A stretch of DNA of 64,000 nt from Beroe forskalii (lineage: Eukaryota; Ctenophora; Nuda; Beroida; Beroidae): the NCBI GenBank assembly GCA_011033025.1, contig WFMF01000004.1, forward strand, positions 1,054,001-1,118,000, given 5' to 3'. Every line of letters starts with the position of its first letter. Position 1 is the stretch's first letter. The notes under the pieces were generated by a model that searched no databases, had not been told where the DNA came from, and worked only from the letters and a program-made list of their open reading frames with translations. Position numbers and translations under genes: made by a program. Positions 46,846 through 59,292 of the stretch are shown piece after piece.

Positions 46846-47785
46846 ATTCACTATTTCATCGTATATTTCCCACATATAGTCACTGCTAGACATGAAGAAA
46901 CCATTATTAGTTCACCATCGTATCACAGAATAGGACTACAGTACAATTTTTCGTCATAAACGCAATTTCAACCATTTTGCAGCTCAATTTTTAAGGGCTT
47001 CAGATGACAACATATTTCGACCGATCACCTTGAATCTATTTTTATAGCTTAATCTCGAGATCTAAAAGCAAAATATCGAAGTAAAACATAATCCGATGAA
47101 AACTCTTTGAGTAAGAGATGTTCAAAGTAGCGCAAAATAGCGTTTTATCGCAAAATACACTATTTTAGTGGTTTTACGCGATTTTGATGACGTCATCACA
47201 GCATCCAAATAGGCTCAAACCAACTTTTCATATAGCGTATAAGACAATTCCGCCTAAGTACAACATACTTTGACCGGTCTCATCTCAAGATACTTGGTAC
47301 ATCTCACTCGTTTCAGTTTTGACCTATAATTTGGAAATTGATTTTTCACCGTACCTTAGAAAATCGCGTATATCTCGATGAAAAAATGGAGATAGCCCGA
47401 TGATCCGTATGATTTTCTGAAAGCTCTTTAAATTTCCAACTAACGATTTTTCAACATTTTTGAGCTATCTCCATTCCTTCTTGGTGAAAATGCGCACAAA
47501 GATGACCTAAAAAAAAGAAATAAAATTTCGCTAAGTTGATGACGTCATAGTGACGTGAAAATGACGTCACCAGAACTTCTCTTATAGCCTATAACATTTT
47601 TCCATCTTAGACCAACAAAACCTGACCTCGATCATGGCTCTACCATTTCCCGTTCTTGACATCTCATCGTTTTAAATTTGCTCCCAATTATCATGATATT
47701 ATATATTATATATTATTATATCTATCACCCTGTGACACTCAAATCTCTAACTTATACCCCTGGCCAGTTTTCTTTTTACCGCGGG

Positions 47786-48243
47786 GGGTTACCGCCCTGG
47801 CCAGGGCGGGAATAGTCCTGGCAAGGTTGCGTTCGAGATATCTCGAGATTTCGGTATACGCATTCACTCGTAAAATTTGACGAGGAATCGTTTAAGATAG
47901 GTTTCGAAGCTCTCAGATGCTTCCTTCACTATTTTCAAACGCAAGTTTTTTTTTCTTTTTTTTACTGTGAGGGGGTTGCCGTCCTTGCCAGGACGGAAAT
48001 AAATATTCCCATCTATTTCTTTTTAGTATAGTGTCCTGGCAAGGTTGGCTGAGGGGAGGATATCTCGAGATTTTGGTATACGATTCACTCGAGAGGGGTC
48101 GACCTCACGTAAAATTTGACGAGGAATCGTTTAAGATAGGTTTCAAAGCTCTCAGATGCTTCCTTCACCATTTTCAAACACAAGTTTTTTTGTTTTTTTT
48201 TGTTTTTTTTTACTGTGAGGGTTTGCCCTTGCCAGGACGGAAA
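47786..48243. repeat. Duplicated 0.2-kb unit with GGGGGTT stem-loop
   Basis: The sequence around GGCAAGGTTGCGTTCGAGAT, GGAATCGTTTAAGATAGGTT and CTCAGATGCTTCCTTCAC occurs at 47822-47995 and again at 48034-48243. Each copy is near GGGGGTTRCC plus a short GC-rich hairpin (for example CCGTCCTTGCCAGGACGG at 47976-47993). These hairpins match the start of the 44231 and 46194 units in design. Confidence 0.75.
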
Positions 48244-48661
48244 TAATGAATGGTGTAACAGCAATCAGTATATCATAATCCAAAGTAGAATTTAAATTTT
48301 AAAAAAGTTTGAAGTATATCATTGAATTTTAGATTTAATTAAAGAAAAAGCAGTACAGTAGCACTGAAAAAATGCCCTGGTGATAAATGTAAAGGTTAAT
48401 AAAAATAGTCAGATTCAAATGACCATATGATTATATAAACACAAAATAAGTTAACAACAGTAAAGTGTGAAAATTTAGCTGTGTCTACAGCCCACTGTAT
48501 GAAAAGAAAAAACAATTTGAATGAACGTTAAAATGAAAATCATGGGGTCCACATTAATCCATGGCTGTGAATAAAGAGCATGTTTTGCTTACAATGAACA
48601 AGTGGGGCAAGATATAAAGATCGTTTTGTGAAACACAGGCATTAAAATGAGCAGATGAACA

Positions 48662-49733
48662 GGGGGTCCTTTCCGAAACCGAACTTAAGTCAGAAAATGG
48701 ACTTAAGTCAAAACTTAAGTAAAAAGTGTTTCCGAAATCATACTTAAGTAAGGAAACTTAAGTTTATTTTCATACTTAAGTATTATCATTTAAGCCAGAC
48801 TTAAGTCAACAATTTGACTTAAGTACGTACTTAAGTAGGTGATTTTTTACTTAAATTGCAAGTATGGTCCGGAGGTTACTTAAGTAGGAAAAAATTACTT
48901 ATCTCATGGTTGATTCTGACACAAGCTAGGGAACTAAGACGTCACAACTTTTGAAATTGAAAGTTTTTGCAATTCCATGGCTTTCAAAGATATCACAGGC
49001 ACCATAGCTCACGATTTTTTGATTGCCTTCACAATAGTTAAGTTTCTTATTTGAGTTAGGAGCCACACATGCCATAGTGTGACAGTCAAAACTGACTGGT
49101 GTCAAGCCCGACTATTGTCAAGCCCAACTCATTTCAGGCCATTTTCAGGTGTGTTGCGCGCGCGACGCGCGCAACACACTCACTGATGACATTACTTGCT
49201 TTGCACACAAGCAAACCTCCGCAAGACTTCCTTTTTTCTGCGTGAAACACTAATTGAATAAATGCGCGGCGCGCGTAGCGAAAGTAATGACTAAATAATG
49301 GCGTTTCAATATTTCATAGTGCGTGATATGAAACGTTGCATAACGTTAAGTGAGGACATGAAATTTCACATGATAGAGCTATGAAATCATGACGGGGCAC
49401 ACTGGTAAAAACACAGTTGGATCAGCAACACCGTTCCACTTTTCGCGAAAAGAATTCCAAAATTCGAGGTGGGCAGTGACTGGCATCGATCTCATAACCG
49501 TTCGATTCAAAATTGACGTCTTTATCCACTACACCAAAGTAGGTTTCGGAAACGACTTTAGTAAGAATTTTCAGACTTAAGTAGCGAAATTTGTGACGAA
49601 AGTTGCGTTTCGGAAATGACTTAAGCATTTTTTCGGAAACACCTAAGTTTTGTTTCGGAAATGCAAAATGAAAAGTAACTTAAGTAGGTACTTAACTTAA
49701 GTCGTACTTAAGTAAAGTTTCGGAAAGGACCCC
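48662..49733. mobile_element. 1.07-kb TIR element with ACTTAAGT repeats
   Basis: The left end GGGGGTCCTTTCCGAAAC is mirrored exactly by GTTTCGGAAAGGACCCCC at the right. Subterminal regions are full of the palindrome ACTTAAGT (about 10 copies on the left, fewer on the right). The middle has a GC palindrome (GTGTTGCGCGCGACGCGCGC) and no transposase frame. It is probably a non-autonomous DNA transposon; a clear target duplication was not identified. Confidence 0.8.
49471..49538 (-). other. tRNA-like Pol III promoter remnant
   Basis: The minus strand reads GGTGTAGTGGATAAAGAC, like an A box, and 33 bases later GAGATCGATGCC, like a B box (GWTCRANNC). A normal cloverleaf does not fold, because the T arm is not paired. 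It is best read as a tRNA-derived SINE head or coincidence inside the TIR element. Confidence 0.35.
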
Positions 49734-50390
49734 CAGGGCTCACACATGCTCTCTACTCACAAGATATGTGGTTTGACAATTAAGAGAGAAAAACATAAAA
49801 ATAAAATTTATATTGGGCAGACAGTTCAGTCTTTCAATCATTCTTTTTATCCAAAATAAAATGAAGATAAAGAAAAAGATTAAAAAATTTGCCTGGTGGC
49901 AACACAGCTTAATCTCAAAATCCTCAACACACTATAATAGTCAGGTATGTACCCCTACAAGGTTCTCATAGTAAGACTCATAGTAATTAGTAAAACTCAA
50001 GACCATCAAATATTCACTGTATGACACTAGAAATAAGATAAATTGGCACAATATAGCATCTTATACAGCTGATGAAATACAAGACATTGAAATATAAAAC
50101 CTGATTCTGATGCAAATCCAACTTTTCAAAGAAATGTGATTAAAGACTTCAGACACATCAGAGGTAAGGTGGAATGAAACCTTCATTTATTTCAGATCCA
50201 TCTCAAATGTCAATTTTCATAACAATCTTTATACATCTCAAATATCAAAGCATCATTCCATGCTATCATTCCATGCTATCGAAGATTAAATTTGTGATTT
50301 TTGAGCATCGAACATGAACATGAAAACTAAAAAGCATTTGTCGGCCGTTAACAATAACATAAACAGACCATCGTGAAAATCAGCGCCGCG

Positions 50391-51202
50391 CTTCCTAAGC
50401 CCGCATAGGTGTGCGTACGCGCGCCGCGCTACCCTGAGGAAGCGCGCCGCGCAACGCAGACAGGGATATACGTGTTTAGCAAGCGCCGCGCTGACGTCTG
50501 CAAATATCGTACGACAAACATTTTTGGGTTATTCAAAGGGTCGAGTTCTTACTCCATGTTACGGAGCCTTATTTTGCGCGCGCGAGCGCGCCTCTTCAGA
50601 GAAGAGGCGCAAGCGCGAACAAACAGGGACACGTAACATGTGGTAAGTCGAGTTCTCCACTGTGCACTGGCTTGTCAGGCGTTGCCTGACCCCCTCGCGC
50701 GCGCGAAGCGCGCGCGCCACGACTCGCAGACAGCGTCAGACAAGCACTGGCGCGGCCCACTTCCACAAGGGCCAGGGTTTTCGGTTTTGGTTATGGCAAA
50801 GGGCTAGAGTCAAGGCGAGGCCAATTTTTATGTGAATTATTTTCATCGTATTCCAAATTGATGTTAAAAATAAATTTATTTTCCTAAATACACCTGTTTG
50901 CGCTGCGCGGCATGCAGCGTGCTTCCTCAGTCTGCACATACCTGAGCAGCTGCTGCTTTATAAAAAAGAGCGTATATACAAAAGCCTATGCTGGCTTAGG
51001 AACATACGCACGCGTGTTGCTAAACACGTTTCCTAAGCCTGCATAGGTGTGTGTACGCGCCGCGCGCTTCCCTACGCGCCGCGCGAGCCACACAGGGATA
51101 TACGTGTTTAGCAATAAACACGTATATCCCTGTGTGGCTCGCGAGGCGCGCTTCCCATAGGGAAGCGCGCGGTGCGTACACACACCTATGCGGGCTTAGG
51201 AA
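50391..51202. mobile_element. Fold-back element cluster
   Basis: A near-perfect palindrome spans 51030-51202, with arms of about 84 bp meeting at GCAATAAACACG. The arms carry TTCCTAAGCCTGCATAGG, GTGTACGCGCCGCGCGC and CACAGGGATATACGTGTTTA. A single-arm relative lies at 50396-50475 and shorter pieces at 50981-51035. GC-rich (GCGC)n palindromes also occur near 50576-50722. No coding sequence is present. Confidence 0.75.
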
Positions 51203-52134
51203 ATAAAATTGCTGTCTTTCATTGAAATCTTCATTACAATTTTTATAAAAATTTTATTTGTTCTACAAAGAAGAGATTTACAAAACAAAAATTTTTACCA
51301 CATAGCCCGGGACCACATAGCTAGAACTACACTATTGATGAAGACTCACTATCACCCGAAGTCTCTTCGAGTTCTAACACTAGTCAAAGACTCTCTTCTG
51401 GATGGCATGGTGGCTCAACTCAAGGGTAGTGTGCTTGTGTGACTCAAAGACCTGGTTCGCCAATATTTGTTTTATCAAAAATTTTATTTACAAAACAAAA
51501 ATTTTTTATTTACAAAACAATAGCACAGTGCATTTCACTTGTTTATTTGTCTATTATTGCACTACAAATTAGGTCACAAACATGCCATTATACAAGAAAC
51601 AAGATCGGTTGACCAAGTCTCTATTGAAATATTGAAGATAATCGAAGTTTAATTATGTCCTAATTTCAAAAAACAATTGATCATTGAGTACAGCAAAATT
51701 TGTATTCTTGATGTGGTGCAGAATGTTTAATATACAACATGTTACAACACATACTTAGGTTCTAATATAAAACATATGGATGACTCATGATGTCATCTGT
51801 CAATAAAATGTTGTTGGCAATAATTCAATGAGTTTGTTGTGCTGGTTTCTTTTAACATCACAGCTTTACATTCTTCTTTTATCATTCCCTTAGGCATTTT
51901 GATTTGCAGTATGTAGAAATTAGGGTTTGCATCAATCTGAAGCTTGTTTTCTAATTCTGATTTCTCTATACTACTGATTTATTAATCTATCAAAGCAAAC
52001 CTCCATTGGAACGAAACTGTTTGATGAGCTCTCTATTTTGGGTTTTTGGCAGAATGCTGATTATTTTGTAAAATTTATTTTTTGAGTTATTCATTTATAC
52101 TTTTTGTTCATGGTCAGTTCAGATTATGGCATGA
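51203..52134. other. AT-rich stretch upstream of Ig gene
   Basis: No gene is visible. It should contain the promoter and 5' UTR of the Ig gene. Two AAAATTTTTATTTACAAAAC-like direct repeats lie near 51244-51290 and 51478-51522. Confidence 0.4.
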
Positions 52135-54049
52135 ATGTCTGTACTGTGGATTTTTCTTTGGTTGCACTTCTCCCAGTCTGCTTCATTGGAATGTACATCT
52201 GAAATTGATGAAGTGTGCTCCACAGATACCAGATGCAGGTAAAACTTGGCTAATCAATACATTGCCCATTCAAATTATCAGCCATACACTTACTAGAAAT
52301 ACCAAAAGTCCTGCTTCTATCTGAGTTTTTAATCAGCTGTTTAAATGGCCATTGATTAGATGCTTACAATTTCCAATGAAAACATGTTTATTTATCTCCA
52401 TGATTTTGTTTCAAATCTATGTATTGAAAAAATTAATGAAGCTAATGGGCCTACTTTCAGTGTCAGCTGTGACAACCAATGCCCTTTATTTACCTCCAGT
52501 GGAGGAGTATCATTTTGTGGTTGGCTGCAGAGTTTTGGGTATACCACATCCAAGATTCATGTCACATCTTTGCAGTACAACATCAAAGTTCAAGCAGCGC
52601 TTGAGAGGTGAGAATAGCCTTAGCTCTTTTTTAATGATACCCATGTTATTAAGTCTAAATATTATACTAAAATAGACCTAGCTGCAATTGTAATTGGATT
52701 TACTTTCAGTGACCAAGTTGTGACAGACAGAGCTAAGAGAAGGACAGTAGAGAGTACCCAACACATTTACCCTTTTATCAGATTCCAGTTCATCACCCAG
52801 CCTTCTTCTGCAGTTGTAAGTTTCTGTCTTTTTCATCCCTGCTGAGTGCTGAGACATGATAAAAGTTACTTAGAACTTGATTTATTTGAGATTAAAACCA
52901 GTTTAAGATCCTCAACTCAGAGTCAGACTGTAGAGGGAAAAGACAGTTGATGTGCTGACCCTAATTTATTGAGACCACCTCTATTGACTTACCATATATT
53001 ATGTCCCCTAAATCTAGGTTAAGAAAGGAGCCAGAGTTGAGTTTGAGTGTAGTGCTGAAGGAAACAGTTCCCTAAGCTACAAGTGGTACAAGAAAGATAT
53101 TTCTATCCCACAGGAGATTCATGGTTTGTGAGCAATTTATTATGACATTTGTTTTTTATTATCTTGAGTGCTTATATTACTGATAAAATTTCTTATGATA
53201 TTTTAGCGTTATGATCCCTCTGATCATTCTTTTTGCATGGGAATGGTTCGATTTCACCAATAAGTATACAGTATCAAGACTTTTATAACACCATTGCTAG
53301 GCAATCTGCAATACACAGATTGTTACCTGATTTGATGTGTGATAATACACAGCCTGGTTTCCATGAAGATTTTAATTAATTACTGGGCTGTATTACCCTC
53401 ACTGCTACCGGTTATACTGTATTGGCTGGTAGAGCCTGTTACCTTTCCTCAGCTTGATATATTTGGTAGCTGTAAATGAACTGGTTTATTAGATGAATTG
53501 TAACCAGGTGCTTAAGTATAACAGTGCTAAAATTGCAGTAAAATGAGTCCTGATACTTGATACATGGGCTTTCTGCTCTCTGTACTTTGTCATTCACATT
53601 TCACATGTAAATATGAAATATCGCAGATCAGTTATTTGCAGTTAAGATGACGTTATTATCATAACTAAAAAGTTAAAATGCTAAGTTCATGACGTCAAAC
53701 TTTTTTGGAGTGAGGTATTTTAGTTGTGTGTAGTAGGATAATGGTTATACTAATTGCGTGTGGTGAATTATATTGATTGTGTGTACCCTCTTCTCTACAT
53801 GGCATGGCAACAACAAACCATGATATTATGTCCATCCACGATGGTCTTATTTCAAATGTAAGATTTCCAATCTCTATTTTTGTGAAAATGACATTGAAAA
53901 TAACTACTTTCTTTCCTCAGGTGCAGAGGAGTCAGTGTACTCTATCGCTGAAGCTGCAAGCGATCACATGGGTTACTACATCTGTGTAGTGACAGAAAGT
54001 GTGTCTGGAGATGTGTACTGGAGTGAGCCTGCTAAACTAGAAGTCCTTT
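52135..54049 (+). CDS. Secreted/membrane protein: Cys-rich module plus Ig domain
   Basis: Five exons join in phase: 52135-52238, 52461-52607, 52710-52815, 53018-53123, 53921-54049, giving 197 residues plus one base. The start has a TGA directly before it in frame and opens a signal peptide (MSVLWIFLWLHFSQSA). Residues 17-60 hold eight cysteines, including CSVSCDNQCPLF and CGWL. RAKR at 91-94 fits a furin-type cleavage site. An Ig domain covers about 112-197, with Cys130 (VEFECSAEG), Trp142 (YKWYKK) and Cys176 (GYYICVVTES). The family is not recognised. The last exon ends before GTGAGT with one base over, so further exons are expected; none was found before the repeat region. Reading through instead gives a stop after 10 more residues. 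The GTTTGT donor after exon 4 is weak. Confidence 0.75.
53646..53700 (-). repeat. Dispersed paired-CRE repeat, copy 7
   Basis: AAGATGACGTTATTATCATA, a spacer and AAGTTCATGACGTCAAAC form a copy in the intron between exons 4 and 5 of the Ig gene. It has the same spacing of the two ACGT cores as in the receptor introns. Confidence 0.55.
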
Positions 54050-54906
54050 GTGAGTACTGGATACTTGTTGCCTTTTTATAAACGGATAATGACTAATTAT
54101 CTGGACAAATTTCAGTACGCTTTTTGGACAAGTCAATAGCAAATTTAAGAAGAACTGGACATGGTTTTTTCATGAAATTTTCCCATTTAATTTGTCATCA
54201 TCCGTTACTTTGTGAGTACTATTAACTTGTATTACTTTGTGAGTACTGATAGCCTTCTGTATGTTAATTTGTAAGTTCATAGCCTGGATATACCAATACT
54301 ATCGGTATATCCACAAAGTTATAAAAAGCTATCAGTCCGATAGCCCTTTTTTATTTTGTGAGTACTTATTTCAAATATTGTAAGTTTCTACTTATTGTAA
54401 GTTTCTACTTGACACTTATTGTTGAGCAGTCATCACAGGATCTCATGGTACTTGATTCCTAAACTCCCACGCAATGATAAGCCTGCTATTGTGGGCTACT
54501 TAAAGCGCTGATCTAACTCCTTATTAAACCAGTAATGAAATGAAATGAAGTGGTAGTGAAGTATCATCATTCACGCCCTACTCAATCCACATCTTGAACT
54601 CTATTATTCATAAGGCTAAATGTTACGTTCATATGGAAATTGAGAGCGTATCAGGTGATTTTTGTGAAACCACACCTTCTTTTCTTTGTGTGTTCATGTA
54701 CGGTGATAGGGCTTATTACGATAATTAGGAAAGAAATTACATTAGTTCTCTTCTAACATGATCATTTCAACAGTGCAACCACCAGGGGGTTTCTTTGTGT
54801 TTTTGTTGAAAGTGCAGTGTAACTTTGTTTCAGAGCATACTGAGCAAAGAGAGCTGTATACTTTTCATGTGCTACAATGTAAATGCCTATAGTATCTCAT
54901 GCTAAC
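54050..54906. other. Presumed Ig-gene intron
   Basis: No further exon was recognised. A short near-tandem (TTACTTTGTGAGTACTRWTA) lies near 54205-54250. It recalls the exon 5 end, with TTTGTGAGTACT repeated at 54048, 54208, 54235 and 54355, so donor-like copies occur here too. Confidence 0.45.
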
Positions 54907-54914
54907 TCACATGC

Positions 54915-55035
54915 CTACATTGAATGAATGATGAATGGAATGATGAATGTGGAATGATAATGAATGATGAATGAATGATGACGGAATGTGATGAATGAAT
55001 GATGAAATGAATGATGAATGGAATGATGAAGGAAT
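54915..55035. repeat. ATGAATGATGAATG tract
   Basis: This is a 120-bp reverse-complement copy of the repeat that fills 60045-64000. It abuts the GA tract at 55036. Confidence 0.9.
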
Positions 55036-55390
55036 GATGAATGAAGGATAGGAAGGAGAAGGAGGAAGGAGGAGGGGGGGGAGGAGAGGGAGGGAGGAAG
55101 GAGAAGGAAGGGGGGGGGGAAGGAGGAGGAAAGGAAGGAAAAAGGGGGGGGGGGGAAGGGGGGGGAGGAAGGAAGGGGAAGGGGAGGGGGGGGGGGGAGG
55201 AAGGGAAGGAGGAAGGGAAGGAAGGAGGAAGGAAAGGAGGAAGGAAGGGGGAAGGGAAGGAGGAAGGAAGGAGGGGAAGGGGGGAGGAGGAGGAAGGAAG
55301 GGAGGAAGGGAAGGAGAGGGAGGAAGGAGGAAGGAAGGGAGGAAGGAACCTGGAGGAAGGGAACCTGGAGGAAGGGAACCTGGAGGAAAC
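55036..55390. repeat. GA/G-rich tract 3
   Basis: A purine-only plus strand with G runs of up to 11, ending in three GGAACCTGGAGGAAG units like those at 32055-32128. Confidence 0.92.
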
Positions 55391-55600
55391 AATATGATAT
55401 AGGAACCTTTACAATAACAATATCTAATAAACCCAAGGGGAGGAGATGCCAATTAAGGCATGTGGGGGGAGGAAGGGGCCCATTTGGGGGGGATCAAGGG
55501 CCAAAAACAGGGGAAGCACTCAAATGAAAACATCACAAAAATAACGACACTCATAGTTTTTGAAAAGGGTTTGTGTCGGGAGGATTTAGGGTCCTATCCC

Positions 55601-55930
55601 TCAGCGCGGGGGGGGTTTTAGAGTTCGTGGTGTTGAAGTCTGGGCTGGGGGAACAGTCCGCGATGACGTCGTGGACCGAGCTGCTGATGAGGAGGAGCTG
55701 TTCGTTGGTAAAGTGGGGGCTGCCTGATCCTTTTCTCTGCTGCAGACAGTACCGTTCCTGATGAAATGGTACTGTTGGGGATCGCTGCTTATTTTCTCCT
55801 TCATCTGAGCAACGAGATTCTTCCTCTGTTCTCTCTCTTCTTGGCTCCTGTCGGGGGCGACATAGACCTTCCTGAAACGCGTCGAAGCTCTCAATACTTT
55901 GGCATTCTCAGCACCCTTGGGGGGGCTGCT
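55601..55930 (-). pseudogene. LINE ORF1-like fragment
   Basis: The minus strand encodes GAENAKVLRASTRFRKVYVA then PDRSQEEREQRKNLVAQMKE and YHFIRNGTV. KVYVAPDRSQEERE followed by a basic helix and an IRNG strand is the pattern seen near the end of ORF1-type proteins, or just before the endonuclease, in invertebrate LINEs. No RT is attached. A Ser/Pro-rich region follows. It is surrounded by G-rich tracts, which may have corrupted its neighbours. Confidence 0.6.
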
Positions 55931-56269
55931 CCGCTGCGGAGCACCACCTTGGACGCTCAGAATCTGGGGGGGGGGGGGGGGCGGTAACAGTCATTCACTG
56001 GGGCTTTTCTCCTGAGCAGCCAACACTGAGCAAGTCCTCCACTGGGGGGGGGCAAATGTTCGTCGGGGCCCTCGCCTAATCCGAACACCATGAATGATCT
56101 CGTTCTGTCATCTTCCGTCACAACAGCCTTCACAGGTCTTCACAGCAGCTTTAAAGGGTGTTGTCGGGAGGAAGGGTCTCAGTAGGAAGGGACAGCATCG
56201 CTGAAACTCCGAATTTCATCTTTCACTGGGCACTTCCACAACCTGTTCACATTTGCTCTTCAGTAGGGG

Positions 56270-56665
<396 letters not shown>

Positions 56666-59292
56666 AGAAGGGGAGGAAGGAAGGGGGAGGAAGGGGGAAG
56701 GGAGGAGGAAGGGAAATAGGAGGAAAAACTGGGAGGGGAAGGAAGGGAGGAGGGAAGGGAGGAAGGGGGGGGAGGAAGGAAGGGAGGGAAGGAGGAAGGA
56801 AGGGAGGAAGGGAAGGAGGAAGGGAAGGAAGGGAGGAAGGAAGGAGGAAGGAAGGGAGGAAGGAAGGAGGAAGGGAGGAGGAAGGAAGGAGGAAGGGAAG
56901 GGAGGAAGGAGGAAGGGAGGAAGGAAGGAGGAAGGGAAGGAAGGAGAAGGAAGGAGGAAGGAAGGGAGGAAGGGAAAGGGAGGAAAGGAAGGGAGGAAGG
57001 AAGGGAGGAAGGAAGGGAGGAAGGGAAGGGAGGAAGGGAAGGGGAAGGAAGGAGGAAGGGAAGGGAGGAAGGAAGGGAGGAAGGAAGGAGGAAGGGAAGG
57101 AGGAAGGAAGGGAGGAAGGAAGGAGGAAGGAAAGGAGGAAGGGAGGAAGGGAAGGAAGGAAGGAGGAAGGAAGGGAGGAAGGCAAGGGAGGAAGGGAAGG
57201 GAAGGGAGGAAGGGAAGGAAGGAAGGGAGGAAGGAAGGAGGAAGGGAAAGGAGGAAGGAAAGGAAGGGAGGAAGGGGGAAGGAAGGAAGGGAGGAAGGGA
57301 AGGAGGAAGGGAGGAGGAAGGAAGGGAAGGGGAAGGAGGAAGGAAGGAGGAAGGAAGGGAAGGAGGAAGGAAGGGAGGAAGGGAAGGGAGGAAGGGGGGG
57401 GAGGAAGGAAGGAAGGAAGGAGGAAGGGAAGGAAGGGAAGGAAGGGAGGAAGGAAGGAGGAAGGGAAGGGAGGAAGGAAGGGAGGAAGGGAAGGAGGAAG
57501 GAAGGGAGGAAGGAAGGAGGAAGAAAGGAAGGAGGAAGGAAGGAAGGAGGAAGGAAGGAGGAAGGAAAGGGGGGGAAGGAGGAAGGAAGGAAGGAGGAAG
57601 GAAGGGAGGAAGGAAGGAGGAAGGAAGGAAGGAAGGAAGGAAGGAAGGAGGAAGGAAGGAGGAAGGAAGGGGGGAAGGAAAGAAGGAGGAAGGGAAGGGG
57701 AAGGAAGGAGGAAAGGAAGGAGGAAGGAAGGGAGGAAGGAAGGGAGGAAGGAAGGAGGAAGGAAGGGAGGAAGGGGGGAGGAAGGAAAGGAAGGGAAGGG
57801 AGGAAGGAAGGGGGAAGGAAGGGAAGGAAGGAGGAGGGGAAGGGAGGAAGGAAGGAGGAAGGGGGGGGGAGGAAGGAAGGGAGGGGGGGGGGGGGGAGGA
57901 AGGAAGGGAGGAAGGGAAGGGAGGAAGGGGGGGGGGGAAGGAAGGAGGAAGGGAAGGGAGGAAGGGAAGGGAGGAAGGAAGGAGGGGGGGGGGGAAGGAA
58001 GGGGAAGGAAGGAGGAGGGGGGGGAGGAAGGGAAGGGAGGAAGGGAAGGAGGAAAGGAAGGAGGGAAGGAGGAAGGAAGGAGGAAGGGAAGGAGGAAGGG
58101 GAGGAGGGGAAGGAAAGGAGGAAGGGAAGGGAGGAAGGGAAGGGAAGGGAAGGGAGGAAGGAGGAAGGGAGGAAGGAGGAAGGGAAGGGAGGAAGGAAGG
58201 GGAAGGAAGGGAGGAAGGAAGGGAGGAAGGAAGGAGGAAGGGAAGGAGGAAGGAAGGGAAGGAAGGAGGAAGGGAAGGGAGGAAGGGAAGGAGGAGGAAG
58301 GGAAGGAAGGAAGGGAGGAAGGAAGGAAGGAGGAAGGAGGAAGGGAGGAAAGGAAGGAGGAAGGGGAGGGAGGAAGGAAGGGGAAGGGAAGGAGGAAGGG
58401 AAGGGAGGAAGGAAGGAAGGAAGGGAAGGAGGAAGGAAGGGAGGAAGGAAGGGAGGAAAGGAAGGGAGGAAGGGAGGGAGGAAGGGGGAAGGAGGAAGGG
58501 AAGGGAGGAAGGAAGGGAGGAAGGGAAGGGAGGAAGGAAGGAGGAAGGCAAGGGAGGAAGGCAAGGGAGGAAGGGAAGGAGGAAGGGAAGGAGGAAGGAA
58601 GGAGGAAGGGAAAAGAGGAAGGGAAAGGAGGAAGGGAAGGAGGAAGGAAGGAGAAGAGGAAGGAAGGAAGGAAGGGAGGAAGGGAAGGGAAGGAAGGAAA
58701 GGAAGGAGGAAGGAAGGGAGGAAGGAAGGAGGAAGGGAAGGAGGAAGGGAAGGGAGGGGAGGAAGGAAGGAAGGAAGGGAGGAAGGAAGGGAGGAAGGAA
58801 GGAGGAAGGAGGAGGGAAGGAAGGAGGAAGGGAAGGAGGAAGGAAGGAGGAAGGAAGGAGGAAGGAAGGGAGGAAGGAAGGAGGAAGGGAAGGAGGAAGG
58901 AAGGAGGAAGGGAAGGAGGAAGGAAGGAGGAAGGGAGGGAGGAAGGGAAGGGAGGAAGGGAAGGGAGGAAGGGAAGGGAGGAGGGGAAGGGAGGAAGGGA
59001 AGGGAGGAAGGGAAGGGAGGAAGGGAAGGGAGGAAGGGAAGGGAGGAAGGGAAGGGAGGAAGGGAAGGGAAGGGAGGAAGGGAAGGGAAGGGAGGAAGGA
59101 AGGGAGGGGAGGAAGGGAAGGGAAGGGAGGAAGGGAAGGGGAGGAAGGGAGGAAGGGAGGAAAGGGAAAGGAGGAAGGGGAAGGGAGGAAAGGAAAGGGA
59201 GGAAGGAAGGAGGAAGGGAAGGGGGGAGGGGAAGGGAGGAAGGGAAGGGAGGAAGGGAAGGGAGGAAGGGAAGGGAGGAAGGGAAGGGAGGA
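56666..59292. repeat. GA-rich tract 4 (2.6 kb)
   Basis: GGAAGGAGGAAGGGAAGG-type purine sequence runs without interruption. The 1000-codon frames on both strands are composition shadows, not genes. Confidence 0.95.
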
